Positions 49,975 to 59,215 of a stretch of DNA of 64,000 nt are shown here, in pieces (position 1 is the stretch's first letter; each line of letters opens with the position of its first letter). This DNA is from Streptomyces daqingensis (GTDB lineage Bacteria > Actinomycetota > Actinomycetes > Streptomycetales > Streptomycetaceae): positions 124,001 to 188,000 of the forward strand of contig NZ_BMMP01000014.1 in assembly GCF_014645895.1 (NCBI RefSeq), given 5' to 3'. The notes below the pieces were generated by a model, which was not told where the DNA came from, did no database searches, and saw nothing but the letters and a program-made list of their open reading frames with translations. The position numbers and the translations under genes were made by a program.

Positions 49975-50181
49975 GGTGTCTTCCTTGGGGTGGGGGGTTC
50001 ACGGAGGTGACCGGCCGTCGGCCGGCCGACGCAGAGTCAACCACTGGTGAGACCCGGCGGCCAGACGGCGCCGGCCCCGAGTGGACATGCCCGTGCGGGT
50101 GTTGGAATACCGGGACCGGAGCGTGAGGCGCCGGGCTCGCGTCGCCGCACGGCACAGCCGGACAGCGCCCGGGCCCTCAAC

Positions 50182-50220
50182 GGACGGGGCCGGCCCCGCA
50201 GCGCGAGGCCGGCCCCGTCC
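50182..50220 (-). terminator. Terminator downstream of dehydratase gene
   Basis: A perfect 14-base stem: GGACGGGGCCGGCC (50182-50195) and GGCCGGCCCCGTCC (50207-50220) around an 11-base loop, 32 bases after the stop of the minus-strand dehydratase gene. The left arm and flank repeat a sequence also present at 29324-29348 next to the YigZ gene. Confidence 0.75.
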
Positions 50221-50251
50221 GGCGGACCACACCGGCGAACTCCGGGGTGGT

Positions 50252-51997
50252 TCAGTGCGAGTGGCGCGGCACCTCGTCGCCGCTGCCGCCCGTCAGGAAG
50301 TCCAGGTCCGCACCCCGGTCGGCCTGCATGACGTGCTCCGTGTAGAGCCTCTCCCAGCCGCGCCGGCGGCCGGCCATGTCGGCGGGCTCACCCTGGGCCG
50401 CCGACTCCTCGCGCCGGGACGCGAGTTCGTCTTCGCCGACGCACAGGTCCAACCGCCGCCCGGGCACGTCGAGTTCGATGACGTCTCCCGTCCGCACGAG
50501 CGCGAGCGGCCCGCCGACAGCCGACTCGGGGGCGACGTGCAGCACGCACGTGCCGTACCCCGTGCCGCTCATCCGGGCGTCGCTGATCCGCACGACGTCC
50601 TCGACTCCCGCTTCCAGCAGGGCCTTCGGCACGGGCACGTTGCCCACTTCCGGAAAGCCCGGGTAGCCCTTCGGCCCTGCGTTGCGCACGACGATGACGG
50701 TGGAGGAGTCGACGGGCAGTCCGGGGTCGTCGGCGACCGCCGTGTAGTCCTCGACGCGGTCGAAGACGAGGGCCTTCCCCCGGTGCCGCAGCAGGCGCTC
50801 GTCCGCCGCGGAGACCTTGATGACGGCCCCGTCGGGGCAGAGGGTGCCGTGCAGCACCGCGGTTCCGGCGCCCGCCGCCATGAAGGGCTCGGACATCGTC
50901 CCGATGACCTCGCGGTTGTAGCACTCCGCGTCGGCGATCTCCTCACCGATGGGCCGGCCGGTGACGGTTACCGACTCGCGGTGGACGAGGTCGCCCAGTT
51001 CGCGCATGACCGCCGGCAGCCCGCCCGCGTAGTAGAAGTCCTCCATGAGGAAGCGTCCGGAGGGCATCATGTCGGCCAGCACCGGAACCTCCGCCGTGAG
51101 CCGGTCGAAGTCGGCGAGTTCCAGGGGCACTTCCACCCGTCCGGCCAGCGCCAGCAGGTGCACCACCGCGTTGGTGGAGCCCCCGAGCGCGGCGTTGACG
51201 CGGATCGCGTTCTCGAACGCCTCCCGGGTGAGGATGTGCGACGGCCGCAGGTCCTGCTCGACGAGCCGCACGGCCTGCCTGCCGGACGCCTGTGCCAGCG
51301 CGTACCGCCGGGAGTCGGCGGCGGGAATGGCCGCGCCGCCCGACATCTGCATGCCCAGCCCCTCCGAGATGCAGGCCATGGTCGAGGCGGTGCCCATCGT
51401 CATGCAGTGGCCCCGGCTCCGCGACATGCATCCTTCGGCCTCGCTCAGATCCGCGGCGGTCAGCTTCCCCGCGCGCATCTCCTCGCTCAGCTTCCACACC
51501 GCGGTGCCCGAACCGATGTCGCGTCCGCGGAACTTGCCGTTGAGCATCGGCCCGCCCGTGACCATCAGTGCGGGGATGTCGACGCTGGCGGCCCCCATGA
51601 GCATGGCGGGCGTGGTCTTGTCGCAGCCGGAGAGCAGGACGACGCCGTCGAGGGGGTTGGCCCGCAGGGTCTCCTCCACCTCCATGGCCATGAGGTTGCG
51701 GAAGAGCATCGTGGTGGGACGCATCAGCGTCTCCCCCAGCGACATGACGGGGAACTCCAGCGGCAGACCGCCGGCTTCCCACACCCCCCGCTTGACGGCC
51801 TCGGCGACGTCCCTCAAGTGCGCGTTGCACGGCGTGAGTTCGGACCAGCTGTTGCCGATGCCGATGACCGGCCGCCCGTCGAAGACCTCAGGGCCGAACC
51901 CCTGGTTGCGCATCCAGGACCGGTGGATGAAGCCGTTGCGCCCCTCCGCCGCGAACCATTCCGCGCTGCGCCGGCGGTTGGTCTCGTCGTTGCTCAT
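50252..51997 (-). CDS. IlvD/Edd family sugar-acid dehydratase (L-arabonate dehydratase-like)
   Basis: A 581-aa iron-sulfur dehydratase. The cluster cysteines are in ELTPCNAHL, LLSGCDKTTPAMLM and GHCMTMGTASTM. ALGGSTNAVVHLLALAGRVE and the C-terminal RISDARMSGTGYGTCVLHVA are hallmarks of the family. The pattern RGHCMTMGTASTM and overall length fit L-arabonate/D-xylonate-type dehydratases better than the branched-chain amino-acid enzyme IlvD. It would remove water from an aldonate to give a 2-keto-3-deoxy sugar acid. ATG 51997 has AGGGAG upstream. It lies 100 bases downstream of the GH92 gene, suggesting a carbohydrate-use link. Confidence 0.88.
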   Translation of the reverse strand: MSNDETNRRRSAEWFAAEGRNGFIHRSWMRNQGFGPEVFDGRPVIGIGNSWSELTPCNAHLRDVAEAVKRGVWEAGGLPLEFPVMSLGETLMRPTTMLFRNLMAMEVEETLRANPLDGVVLLSGCDKTTPAMLMGAASVDIPALMVTGGPMLNGKFRGRDIGSGTAVWKLSEEMRAGKLTAADLSEAEGCMSRSRGHCMTMGTASTMACISEGLGMQMSGGAAIPAADSRRYALAQASGRQAVRLVEQDLRPSHILTREAFENAIRVNAALGGSTNAVVHLLALAGRVEVPLELADFDRLTAEVPVLADMMPSGRFLMEDFYYAGGLPAVMRELGDLVHRESVTVTGRPIGEEIADAECYNREVIGTMSEPFMAAGAGTAVLHGTLCPDGAVIKVSAADERLLRHRGKALVFDRVEDYTAVADDPGLPVDSSTVIVVRNAGPKGYPGFPEVGNVPVPKALLEAGVEDVVRISDARMSGTGYGTCVLHVAPESAVGGPLALVRTGDVIELDVPGRRLDLCVGEDELASRREESAAQGEPADMAGRRRGWERLYTEHVMQADRGADLDFLTGGSGDEVPRHSH

Positions 51998-52097
51998 TTC
52001 ACTCCCTGTGCCGTCCCGCTTGTCTTCCGGCCCGACCTGTCCCCTCCTGACCTGACGTGACCCGGTAATCGATCTTGCTGGCCGTCCCGCCGCCGGG

Positions 52098-54491
52098 TCA
52101 ACGGTCCTGCTGCGTCGGTCTGCGCAGCGAGGGAGGCTCGTCGCCGTCGCCGGTCCCCCATTCCGAGGGCTCCCGCGCGAGGTCGAAGTGCAGGTCGTCT
52201 CCGCGCCGTATGTCCTCCGTGGTGATCCACGTGCGGGAGGTGCCGACGCCACCGAGCGAGGCGGAGCGGACGTAGCGGCTGCCGTCCTCCGTGCCGTCCG
52301 CGGTGACGGTGAAGCCGCCCTTCGGATACCACTCGCGGTCCAGTTCGAGTTCGACGCGGTCGAAGGCGGGCGTGTTCAGACCCCAGGTGTCCGTGCCGGG
52401 TGAGACCGGGAAGACGCCTATCGAGGAGAGCACCATCCACGACGACATGGTGCCCAGGTCGTCGTTGCCCGTTACCCCCGCCGGGGAGTCGTCGAAGAGG
52501 CGCAGCGCGGCGTCGACGACCTCCGTCGTCTTCCACGGCGAGCCCGTGGAGAGGTAGGTGTACGGGGCGGTGAGGTCGTGCTCGTTGTGCGGGTTGTACT
52601 TGTCGGTCCCGTAGTAGTCGTACGGGCCGTTCACCCACGTGCCGCGCGCCGTCCCCTCCGGGTCCCTGACCAGGTCGTCGTGGGCGAAGAAGGTGTCCAG
52701 GCGGTCCTCCGCGGCCTTCTTCCCGCCCATCAGCGACATCAGGCCGGGGATGTCGTGCGGCACCGACCACTGGTACTGCCAGGACGTGCCCTCCTGGAAG
52801 CCCTTGCTGTGAGCCGGATCGGAAGGCCCCGTGAACTCTCCGCGGCTGTCGCGGGCGCGCGGGAAACCCGTCTCCGGGTCGAAGGTCTCGCGGTAGTTGC
52901 GGGAGCGTGCGGCGTACCGCCGGGCGTCCTCGTCGTGGCCGAGGTCGCGCGCCATCCCGGCGAGGGAGGCGTCCGCGGCGGCGTACTCGAGGCTGGCCGA
53001 CGCGCTGTGCCGCCAGTCGGGGCTCCCGGGCTTCAGCTTCGGCCTGTCCGGCTGGTGCGGTATGTAGCCGTCCCGGATGTACTCCTTGTTCGCCATACGT
53101 CCGAGATAGGGCGATTGGCGCGGAGGTATGCCGTCCGCGTTCCTCTTCAACGCGCGGTAGGCCCGCTCCCCCTCGTCCTTGTCGAGCAGCCCCTGTTGGT
53201 AGGCGTTCGCGAGGAAGGGGGTGACGGGGTCCCCGGTCATGATGTTCGTCTCGGTCGTCCCGTAGCCCCACCGGGGCAGCCAGCCGCCCTGCTCCTCGAC
53301 GTCCAGCACGGAGAGCGCCATGTCGCGTGACTCGCGCGGCGCGACGAGGGTGAGCAGCTGCGCCTGCGTGCGGAACGTGTCCCACAGCGACCAGTTCTGG
53401 TAGTAGGTGTGCCCCTTCGCGCGGTGGATCCTCTGGTCCCATCCGCGGTACCGGCGATCGGCGTCCTCACCGATATTGGGGTGGAGCAGCGACCGGTACA
53501 GGGACGAGTAGAAGACGCGGCGCCGCTCGGGGCTCCCTCCCGTGACCTTCACCCTGCCGAGGCGCTCCCGCCACGCGGCCCGGGCCTTCTCGCGCGTCTC
53601 GTCGAAGGTGCTGCCGCCCTCTGCGTCGAGGTTGCGGGCGGCACCCTCTGCGTCGACGTACGACAGGGCGGTCACCGCTTCGACGTCCCGGTCCCCGTCC
53701 CTGGTGTCGAACCGGGCGTAGGCGCCGCGCCGTCCGCCGCCCTCCGAGGACCTGCTTCCCTCCGTGACGCGCTCCCCGTCCCACGTCCCGTAGGAGTCGA
53801 ACGGACGGTCGAAGCGGGTCACCTGCCAGACGGTGTACGGCTTCGTCCCCTGACAGAAGCCGCTTCCCGTGACCTTGGCGGCCACGGTCCGCTCGTCCAG
53901 GACGCGTACGGAGCTGTCGGTGACCTTGTGCAGGGCCTGGCCGGAGTTGAGCAGCACGTTGGCCTTGCCGGTCTCCGGGAAGGTGTAGCGCTGGTGGCCG
54001 GTGTGCCGGGCAGCGGTCAGCTCCGCCTTCGTGCCGCCGTAGTCGTCCAGCGCCACCTGGTACGAGCCGGGTGAGGCGCTCTCCTTCTCGTGGCGGAAGG
54101 CGGAGGCGTACTCCGCGTTGTCGGTGGTGGAGACGTCTCCGGTCGTGGGCATCACCGGCAGGTCGCCGCCCAGCTTGCAGCCCACGCCCGAGAGGTGGAC
54201 CGAGGAGAAGCCGCGGATGCGGTCGTCGTCCCAGTCGTAGCCGGTGTTGGCGCCGGTGTCCGGCGAGAGCTGCACCTTGCCGAAGGGGAAGGCCGCTCCG
54301 GGGAAGGTGTTCCCCTCGTTGCGGGTGCCGATGAAGGGGTTGACGAGGCTCACAGGGTCCCCGGCGGGCTTTCCGTCCGATATCTCCCCTACGCTGACCG
54401 GAGGGGCGTGCGGTGAGGCGCCCACCAGTCCCGCGCACAGGGCGGCACCGGCCAGACCCAGCAGGGTCCGGACGCGTTTCACTCGTACCAC
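52098..54491 (-). CDS. Secreted GH92 family alpha-mannosidase
   Basis: A 797-aa exported glycosidase. A Sec signal (KRVRTLLGLAGAALCAGLVG) precedes the GH92 N-terminal beta-domain (NPFIGTRNEGNTFPGAAFPF, GKVQLSPDTGANTGYDWDDD, GFSSVHLSGVGC) and the (alpha/alpha)6 catalytic domain with QNWSLWDTFRTQAQLLTLVA, WLPRWGYGTTETNIMTGDPV, GTSWQYQWSVPHDIPGLMSL and GNDDLGTMSSWMVLSSIGVF, which hold the acid/base Glu and the calcium ligands. It trims alpha-1,2-type mannose from glycans outside the cell. The start GTG 54491 has GGAGG close upstream; GTG 54482 is the alternative. Confidence 0.95.
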   Translation of the reverse strand: MVRVKRVRTLLGLAGAALCAGLVGASPHAPPVSVGEISDGKPAGDPVSLVNPFIGTRNEGNTFPGAAFPFGKVQLSPDTGANTGYDWDDDRIRGFSSVHLSGVGCKLGGDLPVMPTTGDVSTTDNAEYASAFRHEKESASPGSYQVALDDYGGTKAELTAARHTGHQRYTFPETGKANVLLNSGQALHKVTDSSVRVLDERTVAAKVTGSGFCQGTKPYTVWQVTRFDRPFDSYGTWDGERVTEGSRSSEGGGRRGAYARFDTRDGDRDVEAVTALSYVDAEGAARNLDAEGGSTFDETREKARAAWRERLGRVKVTGGSPERRRVFYSSLYRSLLHPNIGEDADRRYRGWDQRIHRAKGHTYYQNWSLWDTFRTQAQLLTLVAPRESRDMALSVLDVEEQGGWLPRWGYGTTETNIMTGDPVTPFLANAYQQGLLDKDEGERAYRALKRNADGIPPRQSPYLGRMANKEYIRDGYIPHQPDRPKLKPGSPDWRHSASASLEYAAADASLAGMARDLGHDEDARRYAARSRNYRETFDPETGFPRARDSRGEFTGPSDPAHSKGFQEGTSWQYQWSVPHDIPGLMSLMGGKKAAEDRLDTFFAHDDLVRDPEGTARGTWVNGPYDYYGTDKYNPHNEHDLTAPYTYLSTGSPWKTTEVVDAALRLFDDSPAGVTGNDDLGTMSSWMVLSSIGVFPVSPGTDTWGLNTPAFDRVELELDREWYPKGGFTVTADGTEDGSRYVRSASLGGVGTSRTWITTEDIRRGDDLHFDLAREPSEWGTGDGDEPPSLRRPTQQDR

Positions 54492-54541
54492 TGAGCCTCC
54501 GAGGCCGGGACATCGTTGTCGGGCGGCCCAGGTTTCGCCAC

Positions 54542-54572
54542 GTGACCTGCGGCTGTCTATGCCCCAGGTCAC
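54542..54572. promoter_or_regulatory. Inverted repeat between GH92 and lnt genes
   Basis: GTGACCTG (54542-54549) and CAGGTCAC (54565-54572) are perfect 8-base arms separated by 15 bases, in the middle of the 206-base divergent region. Spacing and symmetry would suit a dimeric regulator acting on the mannosidase promoter. No regulator gene lies beside it. Confidence 0.45.
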
Positions 54573-54697
54573 AACATGTCCGTACGATTGCCCCGGTGCA
54601 TGCGCGACCGTCCGTCGGGGAATCCCTCCGCACAGCCGGCGCTCCCGTCAATCGGCGGGAGGACGCGGGGCCGGGACACGGGAGACGGAGGGCGCGG

Positions 54698-56356
54698 ATG
54701 GCCGCACGGCGGGTACCGGGGCGGCTTGCGGCGATCGGCTCCCGAGTTCGATGGGTACGTGCCGTGCTCACGCTCGCGGCGGGGGCGTTGCCGGCCCTCG
54801 CCTTCCCCGCTCCGGCCCTGTGGTGGCTCGCCTGGGTGGCGCTGGTGCCGTGGATGCTGCTGATCCGTTCCGCTCCCTCCGGGCGTCAGGCGGCGGTGAG
54901 CGGCTGGCTCGGGGGCCTGGGTCTCATGCTGTCGGTGCACCACTGGCTGCTGCCGAGCCTGCACGTCTTCTTCCTCGTGCTGGCCGCTCTGCTCGCGCTG
55001 CTGTGGGCGCCCTGGGGGTGGCTGGTGCGGCGCATGCTGCACGGCCGCCCCGGGCCGTGGCGGATCGCGGCGGCTGCGGGCCTGGTGCCGTCCGGGTGGC
55101 TGATGGCCGAACTGGTCCGCTCCTGGGAGTACTTGGGAGGACCCTGGGGGCTGCTGGGCGCGAGCCAGTGGCAGGTGGCTCCGGTGCTGCGGCTGGCGTC
55201 GGTGGGCGGCGTGTGGCTCGCCGGCTTCGTGCTGGTGGCCGTCAACACCCTGCTCACCGCTCTCGTCGCACTGGCCGCGGGGCGTCCCGGGGACGGCGGA
55301 CAGCCGACCTGTGGAGCCGAGGCGGGAGTTGCGGCCGCCGGGCCCGCTCCGCTCCGGCGCCCCGCGGCCCCGGAAGCGGTGTGCGCCGTCTCGCTGCTCG
55401 CGGTGGCCGCCGGTGCCCTCGGCGCGGCGTGGGCCTGGGCTCCGGTGCCGCGTCCGGCCGGCGAGTCGCGCGTCGCGGTGGTGCAGCCGGGCGTCGTCGT
55501 CGGCCAGCGTGCGCGGCTGGAGCGCAGCGTAGAGCTGACCCGGCGGCTCGCGGGCCGGGACGTGGACCTGGTGGTGTGGGGGGAGAGCAGCGTCAGCTAC
55601 GACCTCGGCGCCCACCGCAGGGTGCGCGACCGGCTGGCCGCCCTCTCCTCCGAGGTCGGCGCCCGCATCCTGGTGAACGTGGACGCCCGACGCTCCGACC
55701 GTCCGGGCATCTACAAGAGCTCGATACTGATCGGACCGGACGGGCCCGTCGGCGACCGTTACGACAAGACGCGCCTGGTGCCGTTCGGGGAGTACGTCCC
55801 CGCCCGCGAACTGCTCGGCTGGGCCACCTCGGTGGGCCGCGCCGCCGACGAGGACCGGCTGCGCGGGGACGGACCGGTGCTGATGAGGGCCGGGGGCGTC
55901 ACCTTCGGGCCGCTGGTCTGCTTCGAGACGGCCTTCCCGGACATGAGCCGTGAACTGGCAGGTCAGGGTGTGGAGTTGCTCGTGGCGCAGTCCTCCACCT
56001 CGACGTTCCAGCACAGTTGGGCCCCAGCCCAGCACGCCTCCCTCGCGGCGCTCAGGGCGGCGGAGTCCGGTCGCCCGATGGTGCACGCCACCCTCACCGG
56101 CAGCACCGCGGTGAACGGACCGCGCGGCGAACCCGTCGGCCAGTGGCTGGGCACCGGGCGCAGCACCGCAGAGGTCTACCGCGTCCCCCTGGCCACGGGC
56201 CGGACGCTCTACGTGCGCTACGGCGACTGGGTGGTGTACGCGGCGGTGGCGGGGCTCGCCCTGTTCGCCGGCGCCGAGAGCGTGCGCCGGGTGCGCGACC
56301 GGCGGCGCGGGACGCCTTCGGGCCGCGCCGACAGCTCGCTCACCGGGCGGACTTGA
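54698..56356 (+). CDS. lnt: Apolipoprotein N-acyltransferase
   Basis: A 552-aa membrane enzyme that adds the third acyl chain to lipoproteins. About six helices fill the N-terminal half (ALPALAFPAPALWWLAWVAL, LGGLGLMLSVHHWLLPSLHV, WEYLGGPWGLLGASQWQ). The nitrilase-fold domain carries the triad Glu 296 (WGESSV), Lys 357 (YDKTRLVPFGEYVP) and Cys 408 (LVCFETAFPD). ATG 54698 has GGAGG six bases upstream. No dolichol-phosphate mannose synthase gene (ppm) lies beside it, as it does in some actinobacteria. The last 17 bases overlap the convergent Gfo/Idh gene. Confidence 0.95.
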   Translation: MAARRVPGRLAAIGSRVRWVRAVLTLAAGALPALAFPAPALWWLAWVALVPWMLLIRSAPSGRQAAVSGWLGGLGLMLSVHHWLLPSLHVFFLVLAALLALLWAPWGWLVRRMLHGRPGPWRIAAAAGLVPSGWLMAELVRSWEYLGGPWGLLGASQWQVAPVLRLASVGGVWLAGFVLVAVNTLLTALVALAAGRPGDGGQPTCGAEAGVAAAGPAPLRRPAAPEAVCAVSLLAVAAGALGAAWAWAPVPRPAGESRVAVVQPGVVVGQRARLERSVELTRRLAGRDVDLVVWGESSVSYDLGAHRRVRDRLAALSSEVGARILVNVDARRSDRPGIYKSSILIGPDGPVGDRYDKTRLVPFGEYVPARELLGWATSVGRAADEDRLRGDGPVLMRAGGVTFGPLVCFETAFPDMSRELAGQGVELLVAQSSTSTFQHSWAPAQHASLAALRAAESGRPMVHATLTGSTAVNGPRGEPVGQWLGTGRSTAEVYRVPLATGRTLYVRYGDWVVYAAVAGLALFAGAESVRRVRDRRRGTPSGRADSSLTGRT

Positions 56357-57233
56357 CCACCCGCTCGCACAACTCGTGCGTCCGCAGGGCGTCTTGAGCG
56401 GACAGCACTTCCCCTTCGCGTACCGCGTCAAGGAAGCGGAGCACGATCTGCTCGATGCCGCGCTGCCGCACGACCGGCACCCAGTCGCCCCGGCGCCGCA
56501 CGCTGGGCTGCCCCTTGTGGTCGACGACGTCGGCGATGTTGCGCACCTCGCGCTTGGAGTCCTGCCCGGAGACCTCGAGGACCTCCTCCGCCGATCCCGA
56601 CAGCCGGTTCATCGCGCCCACGGCGGTGAAACCGTCGCCGGAGAGCTGGAGCACCGCGTGGTGCAGCAACCCGTCCCGCACCCGCGTCCGCACGTCGACG
56701 TGGTCGACGGGGCCCGGAACGAGGAAGCGCAGCGTGTCGACGACGTGGATGAAGTCGTCGTAGACCATGCGCCGCGGCTCCTCGGGCAGGCCGAGCCGGT
56801 GCTTCTGCATGAGGATCAGGTCGCGGGGGTGTTCGAGGCACTGGGCGTACGCGGGCGCGTAGCGGCGGTTGAAGCCGACGGCGAGGCTGACGCCGCGCTC
56901 GGCGGCCAGACCGACGAGGCGTTCCGCCTCCTCCAGCCGGTACGCGAGCGGCTTGTCGACGTAGGTGGCGACGCCGGCGTCGAGCAGCCTGGAGACGATC
57001 TCGGGGTGCGCGGCGGTGGCCGCGTGCACGAAGGCGGCGTCGGGCCGCACCGCGAGCAGGGACTCCACGTCGGAGTGCCGGTGCGCGACGGGGACGCGGT
57101 AGGCGGCGCCGGCGGCTTCCAGGACGGCCGGGGTGCGGGTGACGAGATGCGGTTCGAGACCCGGCTGCGAGGCGAGCAGGGGCAGATACGCCTTCTGCGC
57201 GATGTCGCCGAGACCGATCACGCCGATCTTCAC
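56340..57233 (-). CDS. Gfo/Idh/MocA family oxidoreductase
   Basis: A 297-aa NAD(P)-binding oxidoreductase. The N-terminal Rossmann domain starts KIGVIGLGDIAQKAYLPLLA (GxGxxA type), and the catalytic YVDKPLAYRLEEAERLV contains the family EKP-like motif with Asp in place of Glu. AVGFNRRYAPAYAQ follows. The C-terminal domain has the His-containing DDFIHVVDTLRFL. Substrates of this family are sugars and sugar phosphates. GTG 57233 has GAGGAG upstream. It lies 10 bases after the flavin monooxygenase gene, so they form an operon. Confidence 0.92.
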   Translation of the reverse strand: MKIGVIGLGDIAQKAYLPLLASQPGLEPHLVTRTPAVLEAAGAAYRVPVAHRHSDVESLLAVRPDAAFVHAATAAHPEIVSRLLDAGVATYVDKPLAYRLEEAERLVGLAAERGVSLAVGFNRRYAPAYAQCLEHPRDLILMQKHRLGLPEEPRRMVYDDFIHVVDTLRFLVPGPVDHVDVRTRVRDGLLHHAVLQLSGDGFTAVGAMNRLSGSAEEVLEVSGQDSKREVRNIADVVDHKGQPSVRRRGDWVPVVRQRGIEQIVLRFLDAVREGEVLSAQDALRTHELCERVVKSAR

Positions 57234-57243
57234 GTGGTGCTCC

Positions 57244-58470
57244 TCAGTTCGGTGGGGACGGGGCCGCCGTACTGTCGCGCTGTGAGGGGGAAGCATACGT
57301 GTGACCCGGCGGGCTCCAGTCCGCGATCCCGTCCAGGGCGCGCAGGGCGAGGTGCGGGGCGATCCGGTTGACGGCCGTCATCGCACCGTCCCGCAGCAGG
57401 CATCCCGCGCGGGACGTCACCGTGACGAGCCGGGCGACGCGGACGGAGCGCCGCACGACCTCGGTGGTGCGCGGCAGACGGTCGGCGGTGTAGGCCGCCA
57501 GCGCCTCCCCGACCCCGCTGCCGGAGAGCGCGGCGGCGTGATGCGCGAGAACGACGCCGTCCTCGACGGCCTGGTTGCCGCCCTGGCCTAGGTTGGGCGG
57601 CATGGCGTGCGCCGCGTCCCCGAGCAGCGCCACCCGCCCTCGGTGGAGGGCGGGGAGCGGCCCGGCGGCCCGGTAGACGTCGTTGCGCAGGATCCGCTCG
57701 GCGGCGGCGGCGTCGAGGATGGCCGGCACGGGCGCGTGCCAGCCGCCGAACAGCCGCCGCAGTTCGGCGAGTTCACCGTCGGGAGACCGCTGCCCCGGCG
57801 GCACGGTCGCCGCGGCGTAGGCGTAGACGCTGCCGTCGGCGAGCGGCTGGGTGCCCCACAGCGTGCCCCGTCCCCACGTCTCGTGGGGCGGGTAGCCGGT
57901 ATCCGGGGCGGGGACGACCATGCGCCACGCGGTGAACCCGGCGTAGCGGGGCTCCGGGCTGCCGGGGAAGAGGACGCCGCGTGCCGTGGAGTGGATGCCG
58001 TCGGCCGCGACGACCAGGTCCGCTTCCCACCGGCTCTGACCGGCGCGGACGGCTGCCGGGCGGCCGCGGTCGCCGATGTCGTCGATCCGGCCCGCCACTC
58101 CGGTGACCACCGTCCCTTCCGGCAGTTGCGAGAGCAGCAGCGAGACGAGCGTGGCCCGGTGCACGGGGACGAGCGGACCGCCGAACCGGCGGGACGCGGC
58201 GTCCGAGTCGGTGCGGGAGAGCCAGCGCCCCGACGGTGAGCGCAGGCCCCCCTCCTGCGTCCAGGTGCGCCGGGCGCGCAGCGTGTCGCCGAGACCCAGA
58301 GTGTCCAGCGCGCGGAGGGAGTTGGGCGTCAGACCGAGGCCCGCTCCCACCGCCTCGACGCTCGGGGCGCGTTCGAGCACCGTGACGCACCACCCCCGCC
58401 GGTGCAAGGCGAGTGCGGCGGTGAGACCGCCGATTCCGGCACCGACGACGAGCGCACTGGGCTGGGACAT
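57244..58470 (-). CDS. FAD-dependent monooxygenase, group A
   Basis: A 408-aa aromatic-hydroxylase-type flavoenzyme. The FAD loop is VVGAGIGGLTAALALHRRG, the DG motif LVVAADGIHSTARG, and the second FAD motif LLGDAAHAMPPNLGQGGNQA. It resembles salicylate-hydroxylase-like enzymes. ATG 58470 has GAGGAG upstream. It is divergent from a TetR regulator, and two ACTAC-N4-GTAGT palindromes lie between them. The pair with the Gfo/Idh gene suggests an inducible route that oxidises an aromatic or polycyclic compound. The substrate is unknown. Confidence 0.93.
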   Translation of the reverse strand: MSQPSALVVGAGIGGLTAALALHRRGWCVTVLERAPSVEAVGAGLGLTPNSLRALDTLGLGDTLRARRTWTQEGGLRSPSGRWLSRTDSDAASRRFGGPLVPVHRATLVSLLLSQLPEGTVVTGVAGRIDDIGDRGRPAAVRAGQSRWEADLVVAADGIHSTARGVLFPGSPEPRYAGFTAWRMVVPAPDTGYPPHETWGRGTLWGTQPLADGSVYAYAAATVPPGQRSPDGELAELRRLFGGWHAPVPAILDAAAAERILRNDVYRAAGPLPALHRGRVALLGDAAHAMPPNLGQGGNQAVEDGVVLAHHAAALSGSGVGEALAAYTADRLPRTTEVVRRSVRVARLVTVTSRAGCLLRDGAMTAVNRIAPHLALRALDGIADWSPPGHTYASPSQRDSTAAPSPPN

Positions 58471-58532
58471 GGCGGGCTCCTCAACGCGTGGACCGAACAG
58501 CGGTCTCGGTGGCGGTACAGGTCGCACCGTCC

Positions 58533-58562
58533 ACTACAGTCGTAGTTTACTACGGCTGTAGT
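58533..58562. promoter_or_regulatory. Tandem TetR-type operator
   Basis: Two 14-base palindromes of the form ACTAC-N4-GTAGT, ACTACAGTCGTAGT (58533-58546) and ACTACGGCTGTAGT (58549-58562), are separated by TT. The whole 30-base element is itself symmetric at 26 of 30 positions. It lies 63 bases before the monooxygenase start and 43 before the tetR start. Such paired sites fit cooperative binding by two repressor dimers. Confidence 0.8.
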
Positions 58563-58604
58563 TCCCCGCTCCGCAGTGCCCGCCTCCCCACGTAGATTGC
58601 TGCC

Positions 58605-59198
58605 ATGCGCACCTCCCCTCCCCCGCGGCCCACCGCACGCGCCGAGTTGATCGCCGACGCGGCCATCGGCCTGCTCGCCCGGCGCGGGCTGCGGGGTCTC
58701 ACCCACCGCGCCGTGGACGAGGCGGCCGGGCTGCCGCAGGGGTCGACGTCGAACCACGCCCGGACGCGAGCGGCCCTGCTGGAGGCGACGGTGCGGCGGC
58801 TCGCCGTCCGGGAGGCGCAGGTCGTCTCCATGGACGAGCTGCCCCGCGGGGAAGGACCCGAGGAGCTGGCGGACGGTCTGTCCCTCGCCATGCACCGCTA
58901 CCTCACCGACGACCCCGACCTGCTCGTCGCCCGCTACGAGCTGGCGCTGGAGATCACCCGCAGGCCCGAGCTGCGGGAGATGTACGTGCGCACGGGCACC
59001 ACCGCGTTCCGGGAGCCGCTGGAGGCGATGCTGCGGCGTGCCGGCTCCCCCGACCCCGAGAGGCACACGCTCTCCCTGGTGTCGTGGTGCGACGGCATGC
59101 TCTTCTCCTGCATCGCCGGCTCCTACTCCTCGCACACTCCCGGGAGGGACGAACTGCGCCGCGGACTGCTGGAGTTGCTGCGGGGGATGCTCGGGTGA
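58605..59198 (+). CDS. TetR family transcriptional regulator
   Basis: A 197-aa repressor. The helix-turn-helix lies at residues about 12-58 (AELIADAAIGLLARRGLRGL, then THRAVDEAAGLPQGSTSNHA). The effector domain resembles the TetR_C group with DDPDLLVARYELALEITRRP and LSLVSWCDGMLFSCIAG. ATG 58605 has no strong ribosome site. It is divergent from the flavin monooxygenase gene and very likely binds the double palindrome at 58533-58562, repressing itself and the monooxygenase operon. Confidence 0.92.
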   Translation: MRTSPPPRPTARAELIADAAIGLLARRGLRGLTHRAVDEAAGLPQGSTSNHARTRAALLEATVRRLAVREAQVVSMDELPRGEGPEELADGLSLAMHRYLTDDPDLLVARYELALEITRRPELREMYVRTGTTAFREPLEAMLRRAGSPDPERHTLSLVSWCDGMLFSCIAGSYSSHTPGRDELRRGLLELLRGMLG

Positions 59199-59215
59199 AG
59201 CCCCCCCGGCCGGGC

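Noticed and set aside
50081-52060. 659-codon open frame on the plus strand
   Set aside because: Antisense to the sugar-acid dehydratase, whose iron-sulfur and C-terminal motifs are unambiguous.
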